Shown: positions 17,654 through 26,986 of the stretch, piece by piece | Layout: the number at the start of each line of letters is the position of its first letter | Numbering within the stretch: the first letter of the stretch is position 1 | Assembly: GCF_007997225.1 (NCBI RefSeq) | Contig: NZ_VORM01000003.1 | Coordinates: 62,001-126,000 of the forward strand | Direction: 5' to 3' | Length of the DNA: 64,000 nt | DNA from: Subsaximicrobium wynnwilliamsii | GTDB taxonomy: Bacteria; Bacteroidota; Bacteroidia; Flavobacteriales; Flavobacteriaceae | The notes under the pieces: model-generated | Told to the model about the DNA's origin: nothing | Seen by the model: the letters and a program-made list of their open reading frames with translations, nothing else | Database searches by the model: none | Translations under genes and position numbers: made by a program

Positions 17654-18313
17654 ATGAAGCTAAAGATTACCCTTATCGTATTTTGCCTGTGTGTATGCAC
17701 TTGCCAAAAAGACAACAAAGCCACATTAGAGTACACTTATGCTACAGACACTTCCATTTTGGATTGCGGCACAACAAATACCAAACTTTTTGAGGAAGCA
17801 TTGCTATCTTTTGAAAATGATATCGTGGCCTTTTACAAGCCTTTTAATGGCCAAGTGGGCAATGCGTATAAACAGTTCATAACTGCTACCACGAATAGGC
17901 GTGCAACGTATAACGATATCATTTCAGACCACAGCAAAGCAGTTTTCGAGGCATTGAAAACTGATAAATCACTTTGGAAAGAAGGGCAGCAAGGTAAGGC
18001 ATACAACTACAGTCATCCCATTTTTAGTTGCATTAGCGAGCACATAACCGATGAAAAACTTGGCACCACCTATAGGGCATTATTAAGCACAAACAGCATG
18101 TCACCACGCATGTTGGAATATGAAATCCAGCGTCGCGTGTTCAGCCTAAGTACCGATAAATTTTTTGCGACACACGTAGCCTTAGATCTGTTCTACGGAA
18201 AATTGCATGAAGTCGATTTTACCAAACCTAAAGCAGACCTTTCGGGAGAAATAATAGACCGAAAAAATAATCCGAAAACTGAAAAAGACCCGCATGCAGG
18301 GCATAATCATTAG
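17654..18313 (+). CDS. Lipoprotein of unknown function with His-rich tail
   Basis: I do not recognise a named family for this 219-residue protein. It has a lipoprotein signal (VFCLCVCTCQKD; the lipid-carrying Cys is most likely in CTC at about residues 16-18), a largely helical body, and a C-terminal tail ending DPHAGHNH, which could bind a metal ion. Two further Cys residues occur (C37 and one in PIFSCISEHI). It lies between the two mutase subunit genes and is followed at once by a long repeat array. Whether it has a link to the mutase is unknown. Confidence 0.75.
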   Translation: MKLKITLIVFCLCVCTCQKDNKATLEYTYATDTSILDCGTTNTKLFEEALLSFENDIVAFYKPFNGQVGNAYKQFITATTNRRATYNDIISDHSKAVFEALKTDKSLWKEGQQGKAYNYSHPIFSCISEHITDEKLGTTYRALLSTNSMSPRMLEYEIQRRVFSLSTDKFFATHVALDLFYGKLHEVDFTKPKADLSGEIIDRKNNPKTEKDPHAGHNH

Positions 18314-18314
18314 A

Positions 18315-18360
18315 TTGACGAGTGACGATTGACGATTGACGATTGACGATTGACGATTTT
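18315..18360. repeat. Tandem 7-bp repeat (GACGATT)
   Basis: Six consecutive copies of the 7-base unit gacgatt (the first with one change) begin two bases after the lipoprotein stop codon and run to 18360, directly ahead of the long repeat array. Confidence 0.9.
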
Positions 18361-19303
18361 AGAATTTAGAATTTGGATTATTAATTGTTTACCAATAAAA
18401 TACGATTGATGAAAATGTATCACTAATCACTAAAAAGCGCCATTCATGCAACGCCTCGCCTTTGCGCCTTTGCGCCTTTGCGAGATAAAATATAACTTTA
18501 TTAGGAATTTGAATTATTAATGGGTTACCAATAAAATACGATTGATGAAAAAGTATCACTAATCACTAAAAAGCGCCATTCATGCAACGCCTCGCCTTTG
18601 CGCCTTTGCGAGATAAAATATAACTTTATTGGGAATTTGAATTATTATTAATGGGTTACCAATAAAATACGATTGATGAAAACGTATCACCAATTACTAA
18701 AAAGCGCCATTCAAGCAACTCTGCGCCTTTGCGCCTTTGCGAGAGAAAATATAACTTTATTAGGAATTTGGAATTTGATTTATTAATTGTTTACCAATAA
18801 AATACGATAGATGAAAATGCATCACTAATTACTAAAAAGCGCCATTCATGCAACGCTGCGCCTTTGCGCCTTTGCGAGAGAAAATATAACTTTATTAGGA
18901 ATTTGATTTATTAATTGTTTACCAATAAAATACGCTTGATGAAAATGCATCACTAATCACTAAAAAGCGCCATTCATGCAACTCTGCGCCTTTGCGCCTT
19001 TGCGAGAAAAAATATAACTTTATTTAGAATTTGAATTATTAATGGGTTACCAATAAAATACGATTGATGAAAACGTCTCACTAATTACTAAAAAGCGCCA
19101 TTCATGCAACGCCTCGCCTTTGCGTCTTTGCGAGATAAAATATAACTTTATTAGGAATTTGATTTATTAATTGTTTACCAATAAAATACGCTTGATGAAA
19201 ATGCATCACTAATCACTAAAAAGCGCCATTCATGCAACGCCTCGCCTTTGCGCCTTTGCGCCTTTGCGAGATAAAATATAACTTTATTGGGAATTTGGAA
19301 TTT
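18361..19303. repeat. Array of seven imperfect 128-136-bp tandem repeats
   Basis: The anchor TACCAATAAAATACG recurs at 18390, 18526, 18657, 18792, 18920, 19048 and 19176, so spacing is 136, 131, 135, 128, 128 and 128 bases. Each unit also carries CACTAATnACTAAAAAGCGC, a CGCCTTTGCGCCTTTGCGAG segment and AATATAACTTTATT. The CGCCTTTG sub-repeat varies from two to three copies (three in units 1 and 7). In each unit the bases left of it (CCTCGC or CTCTGCG) can pair with GCGAG or GCGAGAG to its right. No long frame or protein match is seen. The array fills the gap between the lipoprotein gene and mutB. Confidence 0.95.
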
Positions 19304-19383
19304 TAAAACATTAAACCTTTCTCAATAACTCACAAATTTCACTTTGTACTTTGTACTTTGATCTTTCTACTATAAACAAAATT

Positions 19384-21507
19384 ATGCGTAAAAACCTCCA
19401 ACATATTCAGCTAGAGCCCGAAGGAAACAATAATTCTACGGAAGCATCCTCAGCTTCGTTTAAGACTGCCGAGAATATCGAACTCAAGCTTCAGTATTCA
19501 AAAACAGACCTTGAGCATTTAGAACATTTGAATTTTGTGGCGGGCATTTCGCCTTACTTGCGTGGTCCCTATTCCACGATGTACGTTCGCCGCGCTTGGA
19601 CCATTAGGCAATACGCTGGTTTTTCCACTGCAGAAGACAGTAATGCCTTTTACAGGAGAAATCTCGCTGCGGGACAAAAAGGACTTTCCGTAGCTTTTGA
19701 TTTGGCCACACATCGCGGATACGATAGCGACCATGAACGCGTCACTGGCGATGTTGGTAAAGCTGGGGTGGCCATTGATTCGGTTGAGGATATGAAATTG
19801 CTTTTCGACCAGATTCCGCTAGATAAAATGAGCGTGTCCATGACGATGAACGGTGCGGTTTTGCCCATTATGGCTTTTTATATTGTTGCCGCGGAAGAGC
19901 AAGGCGTAGCTGCAGAAGCGCTGCAGGGTACCATCCAAAATGATATCCTCAAGGAATTTATGGTGCGAAATACCTACATTTATCCGCCAACGCCTTCCAT
20001 GAAAATCGTATCCGATATTTTTGAATACAGCAGCAAACACATGCCCAAATTCAACAGCATCAGCATTTCGGGCTACCACATGCAGGAAGCAGGTGCCACT
20101 TGCGATATTGAATTGGCCTACACGCTTGCCGACGGACTCGAATACATCAAAAAAGGGCTTGAAGCGGGGATGGATATTGATACCTTCGCCCCAAGATTGT
20201 CCTTCTTTTGGGCCATTGGCATGAATCATTTCATGGAAATCGCCAAAATGCGCGCTGCTCGTATGTTGTGGGCAAAGTTGGTGTCGCGATTTAATCCGAA
20301 AAACGAAAAATCCTTATCCTTACGCACCCATTGCCAAACTTCAGGCTGGAGTTTAACTGAACAAGACCCATTCAACAACGTGGCGAGAACCACCATTGAA
20401 GCTGCGGCAGCAGCCTTTGGTGGCACACAGAGTTTACACACCAATGCGCTTGATGAAGCCATTGCGCTCCCCACAGATTTTTCGGCACGTATCGCCAGAA
20501 ACACACAAATCTATTTACAAAGCGAAACCCAAATCACAAAAACAGTTGACCCTTGGGCGGGCAGTTTTTATGTCGAAAAATTAACCCACGACATTGCAGA
20601 GGAAGCTTGGAAACTAATAGAAGAAGTTGAGGAATTGGGTGGTATGACCAAGGCGATTGAAGCCGGCATCCCTAAATTGAGAATTGAGGAAGCTGCTGCT
20701 CGAAAACAGGCGAGAATCGATTCTGGCAGAGATGTGATTGTTGGCGTCAATAAATACAGACGCGCTGAAGAAGACCCTATTACTACCTTAGAAGTAGATA
20801 ACCAAACCGTTAGAAATGGCCAAATTGAACGCTTGGAACATATAAAAGCCACCCGAGATTCAAAGAAAGTCACTTCTGCCCTATCCAATTTAACCAAAGC
20901 TGCAAAATCTGGCACTGAAAATCTTTTAGAATTAGCCATTGAAGCTGCAAGACATCGCGCGACCCTTGGCGAGATAAGTGATGCGCTAGAAGTAGAATTT
21001 GGACGTTATAAAGCAGAAATAAAATCCTTTTCAGGCGTGTATAGTAAAGAAATAAAAGACGATAGCAGCTTTCAAAAAGCAAGAGAGCTCGCCGATAAAT
21101 TTGCCGAGCAAGATGGCAGAAGACCAAGAATCATGATTGCCAAAATGGGACAGGACGGCCATGACCGTGGTGCCAAAGTGGTTGCCACAGGCTATGCCGA
21201 TGTGGGTTTTGATGTTGATATTGGTCCGCTCTTCCAAACACCAAAGGAAGCAGCCAAACAAGCTGTTGAGAACGATGTGCATATTTTGGGCGTTTCCTCT
21301 CTCGCTGCCGGCCACAAAACGCTGGTGCCTCAAGTGATTGAGGAACTTAAAAACTATGGTCGCGAGGACATTATGGTCATTGTTGGTGGCGTGATTCCGC
21401 AACAGGACTATCAATACCTATTCGATGCGGGTGCAGTCGCTGTTTTTGGACCTGGCACTAAAATTAGTGAAGCCGCCATCGAAATTCTCGATATTTTGAT
21501 GGGTTAA
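19384..21507 (+). CDS. mutB: Methylmalonyl-CoA mutase large (catalytic) subunit
   Basis: From the ATG at 19384 the protein has 707 residues. The N-terminal barrel shows the substrate-binding stretch [40 protein letters not shown] and [20 protein letters not shown]. The C-terminal cobalamin domain has the base-off motif [11 protein letters not shown] with cobalt-ligating H593, then [20 protein letters not shown] and [20 protein letters not shown]. This is the full adenosylcobalamin-dependent enzyme that interconverts methylmalonyl-CoA and succinyl-CoA. An upstream in-frame non-ATG start exists in the repeat-rich leader, but the ATG fits the family N-terminus. A B12 riboswitch is not evident upstream. 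Confidence 0.96.
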   Translation: MRKNLQHIQLEPEGNNNSTEASSASFKTAENIELKLQYSKTDLEHLEHLNFVAGISPYLRGPYSTMYVRRAWTIRQYAGFSTAEDSNAFYRRNLAAGQKGLSVAFDLATHRGYDSDHERVTGDVGKAGVAIDSVEDMKLLFDQIPLDKMSVSMTMNGAVLPIMAFYIVAAEEQGVAAEALQGTIQNDILKEFMVRNTYIYPPTPSMKIVSDIFEYSSKHMPKFNSISISGYHMQEAGATCDIELAYTLADGLEYIKKGLEAGMDIDTFAPRLSFFWAIGMNHFMEIAKMRAARMLWAKLVSRFNPKNEKSLSLRTHCQTSGWSLTEQDPFNNVARTTIEAAAAAFGGTQSLHTNALDEAIALPTDFSARIARNTQIYLQSETQITKTVDPWAGSFYVEKLTHDIAEEAWKLIEEVEELGGMTKAIEAGIPKLRIEEAAARKQARIDSGRDVIVGVNKYRRAEEDPITTLEVDNQTVRNGQIERLEHIKATRDSKKVTSALSNLTKAAKSGTENLLELAIEAARHRATLGEISDALEVEFGRYKAEIKSFSGVYSKEIKDDSSFQKARELADKFAEQDGRRPRIMIAKMGQDGHDRGAKVVATGYADVGFDVDIGPLFQTPKEAAKQAVENDVHILGVSSLAAGHKTLVPQVIEELKNYGREDIMVIVGGVIPQQDYQYLFDAGAVAVFGPGTKISEAAIEILDILMG

Positions 21508-21676
21508 ATTATGATTTCTCTTACGCTGAAAACACTTTTTTTAAAATCCCTTTCAGTTGGAATTCTTTTTCTAAAAAAAAGACGAATCCTTTAATTCACT
21601 ATCTTGTTAAATAATATCTAAAAATCATTGGGGCTTTGCCCTATACGAATTTATGACATCCCTTCGGGATTGGATT
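21508..21676. other. Gap after mutB with a small hairpin
   Basis: T-rich sequence without a gene. Near its end, ATCCC-TTC-GGGAT (about 21658-21670) is a compact hairpin placed just before the duplicated REP-like unit. Confidence 0.4.
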
Positions 21677-21850
21677 CAGTCCTGAAGGGACCACATACAC
21701 TAACGATGGACGCAGTTCGTCATTATGGATGCGAGGCGTCATATCTAGCGATAGATGCCGAAAAGTCTCGCCCCGCTCTCGATGCGCAGCACAGCATAGC
21801 CAGTCCTGAAGGGACGACATACACTAACGACGGATGCAGTCCGTCACTAT
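21677..21850. repeat. Two 50-bp REP-like units upstream of the Y1 transposase
   Basis: The unit beginning cagtcctgaagggac and ending in a hairpin plus tat occurs at 21677-21726 and 21801-21850, with 5 differences in 50 bases. Its 3' half folds as GACGGA-tgcag-TCCGTC in the second copy and GATGGA-cgcag-TTCGTC in the first; the two stem changes keep pairing by G-T wobbles. The 5' part gives a small GTCC/GGAC hairpin. Position and structure resemble the REP pairs mobilised by RAYT-type transposases, and the transposase start is 10 bases further on. Confidence 0.75.
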
Positions 21851-21860
21851 AACCATCACT

Positions 21861-22313
21861 ATGGGACAGTCACTAGTTAAAAACTATCTTCACATCGTGT
21901 TCAGCACCAAATACAGGCAAAAACTCATACATGCACCCTACGAAAAAGAACTACATGCTTACATCGGTGGTGTATGCAACGAACTAGAGTGTACAGTACT
22001 AATCGTAGGTGGCTACACAGACCATATTCATATCTTATGCATGCTCAGTAAGAAAATCGCCCTAATGAACTTAGTTCAAAAAGTAAAAGCCAATTCCTCA
22101 AAATGGTATAAAACGAAAGATAAGCGTTTAGAAGACTTCTTTTGGCAGGATGGTTATGGCGCCTTTTCAGTGAATCCAAAGGGGGTGGATGTGGTATATC
22201 GGTACATCCAAAATCAGCATGCACATCATGAGAAAACAGAATTTCAGACTGAATATCGCGCTATACTGAAAAAACACAAGGTGGAATATGACGAAAAGTA
22301 CGTTTGGGATTAA
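21861..22313 (+). CDS. IS200/IS605-type Y1 transposase (TnpA, RAYT-like), solitary
   Basis: From the ATG at 21861 the protein has 150 residues and begins MGQSLVKNYLHIVFSTKYRQ. It has the HUH motif in GGYTDHIHILCML, the segment SSKWYK followed by FFWQDGYGAFSV, and the candidate catalytic Tyr in VVYRYIQNQHAHH. This is a Y1 single-strand transposase. No tnpB-like gene is next to it, and duplicated hairpins lie immediately upstream, which suits a REP-associated or single-gene element. The frame is intact. Confidence 0.9.
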   Translation: MGQSLVKNYLHIVFSTKYRQKLIHAPYEKELHAYIGGVCNELECTVLIVGGYTDHIHILCMLSKKIALMNLVQKVKANSSKWYKTKDKRLEDFFWQDGYGAFSVNPKGVDVVYRYIQNQHAHHEKTEFQTEYRAILKKHKVEYDEKYVWD

Positions 22314-22365
22314 AGCTTAGATAGATCAAGCGTAACCAACATGAATCGATTTCAAATTAAACCAC

Positions 22366-22391
22366 AATGGACTTCAAGTCCATAGTTTTTT
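22366..22391 (+). terminator. Hairpin with T-tract after the transposase
   Basis: ATGGAC-TTCAA-GTCCAT followed by AGTTTTTTT lies about 55 bases after the transposase stop. It can act as an intrinsic terminator; it could also be a transposon-end hairpin. Confidence 0.6.
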
Positions 22392-22740
22392 TGAAACCGA
22401 CTGAAAGTCTATTGAATTCGTGAAATGAATGGTATCTCATGACGTCATTTTTAGATAACAAACGGTTTCGTGAAAACCTGCCTACCGGACAGGCAGGTTT
22501 GTGAAATTCGTGGCAAAACATTTTAACTTTATTTGAGACCAATAAAATGTAAACTCTAAAATCGACTTAGCGTTTATTCAAAATGTTCAAAATACACTCT
22601 TTTATGCTTATATTAGAGCATCTCAAAAAGTTCAAGGTTCAAAGTTCAAGGTTCACAATTTGGAATTTGGAATTTGGTCCCGATAAATATCGGCATGGAA
22701 TTTAGAATTTTATCAACAATAAACTTAAAACAGCAAACAT
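22392..22740. repeat. Intergenic region with palindromes and low-complexity repeats
   Basis: No gene. It contains a perfect 9-bp stem hairpin at 22475-22499 (AACCTGCCT...AGGCAGGTT), the sequence AACTTTATT...ACCAATAAAAT at about 22525-22548 that resembles part of the 130-bp array upstream of mutB, direct repeats of GTTCAA(A/G)G at 22630-22655, GGAATTTGGAATTTGG, and the near-palindrome CCCGATAAATATCGG at 22679-22693. Confidence 0.7.
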
Positions 22741-23622
22741 ATGAATTACACCAACAAAATGCTTCGCGATGACGCGCTCAAAGGAAAAACCATAGTGGTC
22801 ACTGGTGGTGGCAGCGGCCTGGGAAAAGCCATGTCCAAATATTTTATGGAACTCGGTGCCCAAGTCGCCATCACGTCGCGAGATTTAGATAAATTAAAAA
22901 ACACAGCCAGTGCGCTTGAGAAAGAAACAGGAGGCTCATGTCTTCCCGTGCAGTGCGACGTGCGCCATTATGACCAAGTGGAGGCCATGCACGATGCGGT
23001 TATTGCCAAATTTGGTAAGGTAGATGTCTTGCTCAATAATGCTGCTGGCAATTTTATTTCGCCAACCGAGCGATTATCTGCCAATGCTTTTGATGTGATT
23101 ATTGACATCGTTTTAAAAGGCTCCAAGAACTGTAGTCTCGCATTCGGTAAACATTGGATTGATAGCAAACAGGAAAACACCAGTGTGCTCAACATCGTTA
23201 CCACTTATGCTTGGACCGGTTCGGGCTACGTTGTGCCAAGCGCTGCTGCAAAAGCTGGCGTACTCGCTATGACCCGCAGTTTGGCTGTGGAATGGGCAAA
23301 ATATGGGATGCGCTTCAATGCCATTGCACCAGGACCATTTCCTACGAAGGGCGCTTGGGACCGTTTGATGCCTGGCAACCTTCAGGAAAAATTTGATATG
23401 GCCAAAAAGGTACCACTCAATCGTGTTGGAGAGCACCAAGAACTGGCCAACTTAGCGGCTTATTTAGTCTCTGACTTTTCGGCATATATCAATGGAGAGG
23501 TCATCACTATCGATGGTGGCGAATGGCTTCAAGGCGCGGGACAATTTAATATGCTTTCTGAAATTTCTGAAGATCAGTGGGATCAATTGGAAGCTATGAT
23601 TCGCAAGAAAAAGAATAAGTAA
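22741..23622 (+). CDS. SDR-family oxidoreductase, 2,4-dienoyl-CoA reductase-like
   Basis: The 293-residue protein has the NADP-binding motif TGGGSGLG at 21-28, NNAAGNF, and a catalytic region YAWTGSGYVVPSAAAKAGV. As in mitochondrial DECR1, the usual YxxxK spacing is absent: Tyr occurs in GSGY and Lys follows in SAAAK. The substrate loop APGPFPTKGAWDRLMPG also matches DECR1-type enzymes. The likely reaction is NADPH-dependent reduction of 2,4-dienoyl-CoA during breakdown of unsaturated fatty acids. It stands alone between repeat-rich DNA and the protease gene. Confidence 0.85.
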   Translation: MNYTNKMLRDDALKGKTIVVTGGGSGLGKAMSKYFMELGAQVAITSRDLDKLKNTASALEKETGGSCLPVQCDVRHYDQVEAMHDAVIAKFGKVDVLLNNAAGNFISPTERLSANAFDVIIDIVLKGSKNCSLAFGKHWIDSKQENTSVLNIVTTYAWTGSGYVVPSAAAKAGVLAMTRSLAVEWAKYGMRFNAIAPGPFPTKGAWDRLMPGNLQEKFDMAKKVPLNRVGEHQELANLAAYLVSDFSAYINGEVITIDGGEWLQGAGQFNMLSEISEDQWDQLEAMIRKKKNK

Positions 23623-23754
23623 GCCCTTTTCTTTAGTCTTCATTTATCGATTTTGTCAAATTAATTGAAAGAAAATCAGTACAACACTAAAGTTTAAACT
23701 AAATTTTTAGTTATTTTAGTGCCCTATTTTAAATCCATAAAACACTCTAAAACA

Positions 23755-26601
23755 ATGATTAGAAAATCTAAACAACTACAGAGGCTCGCTTTTGCCCTTT
23801 GCTTTGTCTTGACCTCTTCGGTATTTGCTCAAGAAACGCTCAGCAAAAAGGCCTCAACAAACCTTTCCGAAGAAAAAATTCCATTCAACCCTGAAGTTAA
23901 AATGGGTAAATTGGATAATGGTCTTACCTATTACATTAAAAATAATGGGAAGCCTGAAAATAAGGTCGAACTGCGCTTGGTGGTCAACGCAGGCTCTATA
24001 CTCGAGAATGACGAGCAACGGGGCCTCGCGCATTTCATGGAACACATGAACTTTAACGGTACCAAAAATTTCGAGAAGAACGAACTTGTGGATTACCTTC
24101 AAAGTATTGGTGTTAAATTTGGCGCACACCTCAATGCCTACACCAGTTTTGATGAGACGGTTTACATTCTTCCCATCCCAAGTGATGACCCTGAGAAACT
24201 TGAAAAAGGCTTTCAGATTATCGAGGACTGGGCACACAATGCCTTATTGACCGACGAGCAAATCGAAAGTGAGCGCGGTGTCGTGCTTGAGGAGTATCGT
24301 TTGGGTCAAGGTGCCAATGAACGCATGATGCAAGAGTACCTTCCTAAAATGCTTTACGGCTCAAAATATGCAGACCGCCTTCCGATAGGTCAAAAAGAAG
24401 TGCTTGAAAATTTTGATTACGACACATTAAGACAATTCTATAAAGACTGGTATCGCCCAGATTTGATGGCTGTTATTGCCGTTGGAGATGTGGATGTGGC
24501 TACTTTGGAAGCTAAAATCAAAGAGCACTTCGGAAATATTCCAAAACCAAATAACCCAAAACCTCGCGAGAGCTTCGAACTGCCAAACCACAAGGAAACT
24601 CTTGTTTCGGTAGAGTCAGACAAAGAAGCGTCTTTCTCTCAAGTGCAAGTGATGTTCAAGGACACCGAAGATGCCCAACCAGACACTACGCTAGAAGATT
24701 ATAGAAAATCAATCGTTGAAAACGTGTTCTCCCAAATGATAAACAATCGTTTGGATGAATTGACCAATGGTGAGAATCCGCCCTTTGTATTTGGTTCCAG
24801 TTATTACGGAGGTACTTATGCCAAGACCAAAAACGCCTACCAATCTTTCGCCATGACCAGTGAAACTGGACAACTCAAAGCCTTACAAACACTTTTGGAG
24901 GAAAACCAACGCGTTAAACAACATGGTTTTTATGAGGGCGAATTTGAACGTGCCAAAAAAGACATCATGGCGCGCATGGAAAAAAGTTTCAAGGATCGCG
25001 ATAAAATGGAATCCAATCGCATCGTCGGTGAGTACATTCGGAATTTTCTTGAAAACGAACCTATGCCAGGAATTGAATGGGAATATAATTTTTATAAAGA
25101 ACAACTACCAAAAATTGATTTGACAGAAGTCAACGCTCTAATTTCTGATTACATCAAAGATGAAAACCGCGTGATCATTCTTACTGGCCCAGAAAAAGAA
25201 GGCCTTACCAATGCAACGGAAGCTGAAGTTCGCAGCATCTTGGAAGAAGTTGGCGAGGAAGAATTAGCACCTTACGAAGATACCGAAGTGGCCTCTTCAC
25301 TTATAACAGACGTGCCAAAAGCTGGCACAGTGACCGATTACAAAACCAATGACGTCTTAGGAACTACTACCCTAACGCTAAGCAATGGTGCCAAAGTGAC
25401 TTACAAAGTAACCGATTTCAAAAACGATGAAATTCTGTTTGATGCGTATAGTTACGGTGGAAACTCACTCTATTCGCTAGAAGATTACAAGGCGACAGCA
25501 AATGCCAATGGCGGACTTTCAGAAGCCGGCGTTAATGGCTTTGACAAAACCGAAATGGGCAAAATGATGTCTGGTAAAATAGTGAACGTGAGACCTCGAA
25601 TCAGCACTTATAGTGAAGACATTTCTGGGAATGCCTCGCCAAAAGATTTGGAAGATTTGTTCCAATTGGTGCATCTCTATTTTACGGCTTTAAATAAGGA
25701 TGAAAAAGCGTATAACTCTTACATTGACAAACAAAAATCATTTTTAGGCAATATGATGTCTAATCCGCAAACCTATTTTTCCATTAAAATGGGCGAATGG
25801 ATGTATGGCGACAACCCAAGATATATGGGCTTCCCAACACCAGAAATGATGGATGAGGCCAATTATGATTTGGCTTATGAAAAATATAAGGAACGTTTTG
25901 CAGATGCAGGTGATTTCCATTTTTATTTCGTCGGAAATATCGATGAAAAAAAACTGGTAGACTTCGCAAGTCAATATATTGCAAGCTTGCCCGGGAAGAA
26001 TTCCAACGAAATGTATGAAGTGAATGATTTTAGACCCTTAACTGGGCAACATGAGAAAATCATTGAAAAAGGTGCAGACCCAAAAAGTTCGGTAAGAATA
26101 ACCTACCACGGGCCAACCACTTATGATACGAAGGAAGATTTTGCCTTGGAAACCCTAGGTGAAATATTGACCATAAAATTGGTAGAGCAATTACGAGAGG
26201 AAGAAGGTGGCGTTTATGGCGTTGGTGCAAGAGGAAACATGAGCAATATGCCTTATGATTGGTACTCCTTCACCATCGGTTTCCCATGTGGTCCAGAAAA
26301 TGTGGACAAACTCAAAAATGCTGCCCTGGCAGAAGTTGATAAATTAGTAGCCAACGGCCCAACCCAGAAAGATCTGGACAAGGTCAAGGAAACCTATTTA
26401 TTAGACCATAAAGAAGATATGAAAGACAATCGCTTTTGGTTGAACAGCTTAAAAAATGCCGATTATCTTAAAAAAGATGCCAACAAGCTCATGGATTACA
26501 ACAAGAACGTAGAAGGCTTAACTACTGAGTATTTGCATGAAGTAGCTAAGAAATATCTCTCAGGAGATTATTTGGTGGGAATTCACAACCCAGAATCTTG
26601 A
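23755..26601 (+). CDS. M16 family zinc metalloprotease (pitrilysin/insulinase type)
   Basis: From the ATG at 23755 the protein has 948 residues, with a signal peptide (LAFALCFVLTSSVFAQ) that the alternative start 36 bases upstream would bury. The inverted zinc motif HFMEH is at 93-97, with the third ligand expected in ESERGVVLEEYR about 75 residues later. The C-terminal half repeats the M16 fold (GGVYGVGARGNMSNMPYDWY, FPCGPENVDKLKNAAL) without the zinc motif, as is usual. It is probably a periplasmic peptidase. A terminator follows. Confidence 0.92.
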   Translation: MIRKSKQLQRLAFALCFVLTSSVFAQETLSKKASTNLSEEKIPFNPEVKMGKLDNGLTYYIKNNGKPENKVELRLVVNAGSILENDEQRGLAHFMEHMNFNGTKNFEKNELVDYLQSIGVKFGAHLNAYTSFDETVYILPIPSDDPEKLEKGFQIIEDWAHNALLTDEQIESERGVVLEEYRLGQGANERMMQEYLPKMLYGSKYADRLPIGQKEVLENFDYDTLRQFYKDWYRPDLMAVIAVGDVDVATLEAKIKEHFGNIPKPNNPKPRESFELPNHKETLVSVESDKEASFSQVQVMFKDTEDAQPDTTLEDYRKSIVENVFSQMINNRLDELTNGENPPFVFGSSYYGGTYAKTKNAYQSFAMTSETGQLKALQTLLEENQRVKQHGFYEGEFERAKKDIMARMEKSFKDRDKMESNRIVGEYIRNFLENEPMPGIEWEYNFYKEQLPKIDLTEVNALISDYIKDENRVIILTGPEKEGLTNATEAEVRSILEEVGEEELAPYEDTEVASSLITDVPKAGTVTDYKTNDVLGTTTLTLSNGAKVTYKVTDFKNDEILFDAYSYGGNSLYSLEDYKATANANGGLSEAGVNGFDKTEMGKMMSGKIVNVRPRISTYSEDISGNASPKDLEDLFQLVHLYFTALNKDEKAYNSYIDKQKSFLGNMMSNPQTYFSIKMGEWMYGDNPRYMGFPTPEMMDEANYDLAYEKYKERFADAGDFHFYFVGNIDEKKLVDFASQYIASLPGKNSNEMYEVNDFRPLTGQHEKIIEKGADPKSSVRITYHGPTTYDTKEDFALETLGEILTIKLVEQLREEEGGVYGVGARGNMSNMPYDWYSFTIGFPCGPENVDKLKNAALAEVDKLVANGPTQKDLDKVKETYLLDHKEDMKDNRFWLNSLKNADYLKKDANKLMDYNKNVEGLTTEYLHEVAKKYLSGDYLVGIHNPES

Positions 26602-26636
26602 TCTTAATCACAAGCTTTAAAAAGCATTTATGCATA

Positions 26637-26664
26637 AAGCAGTCCGCGAGGGCTGCTTTTTTTG
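26637..26664 (+). terminator. Rho-independent terminator after the M16 gene
   Basis: AAGCAGTCC-GCGA-GGGCTGCTT followed by a run of seven T lies about 35 bases after the stop codon; one G-T pair is in the stem. Confidence 0.85.
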
Positions 26665-26986
26665 TTTTCTCATATCCAATCAGTAATTGTATTAGGATTG
26701 AAAACCTGAATTTTTCAGTGGTTTCAAGACTTTTTAAAACTTTTCGATTTGCGCTTTAATGATTTTTAGAAGACAAACATTTGAAAAATATAGAGGAACG
26801 ATTACACGGTTTGTCAACTAGGTAAAATCATCCTGACCATTTTGGGGATTGTTCATGATTCTCAAAGCGTAGGGGTCTCTAATCTTAACCGGGCAACAAT
26901 GCGTTTTATAAGATAGTGTTAACAACTTCAATTTTCTAAACTCACAAATAATCGTATTTTTACAGCTCAAAAAACCAAATCAATTA
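26665..26986. other. Intergenic region upstream of parA
   Basis: About 320 AT-rich bases without a gene. The parA promoter must lie here; a TATTTTTA stretch at about 26955-26962 is the nearest thing to a -7 element. No obvious parS-like palindrome was recognised. Confidence 0.4.

Noticed and set aside
18361-19303. Repeat array considered as a CRISPR locus
   Set aside because: Units are about 130 bases and nearly identical throughout, with no unique spacers, and no cas genes are nearby.
19304-19383. Cobalamin riboswitch in front of mutB
   Set aside because: No B12-box-like sequence or room for the fold; the leader is short A/T and ACTTTGT repeats.
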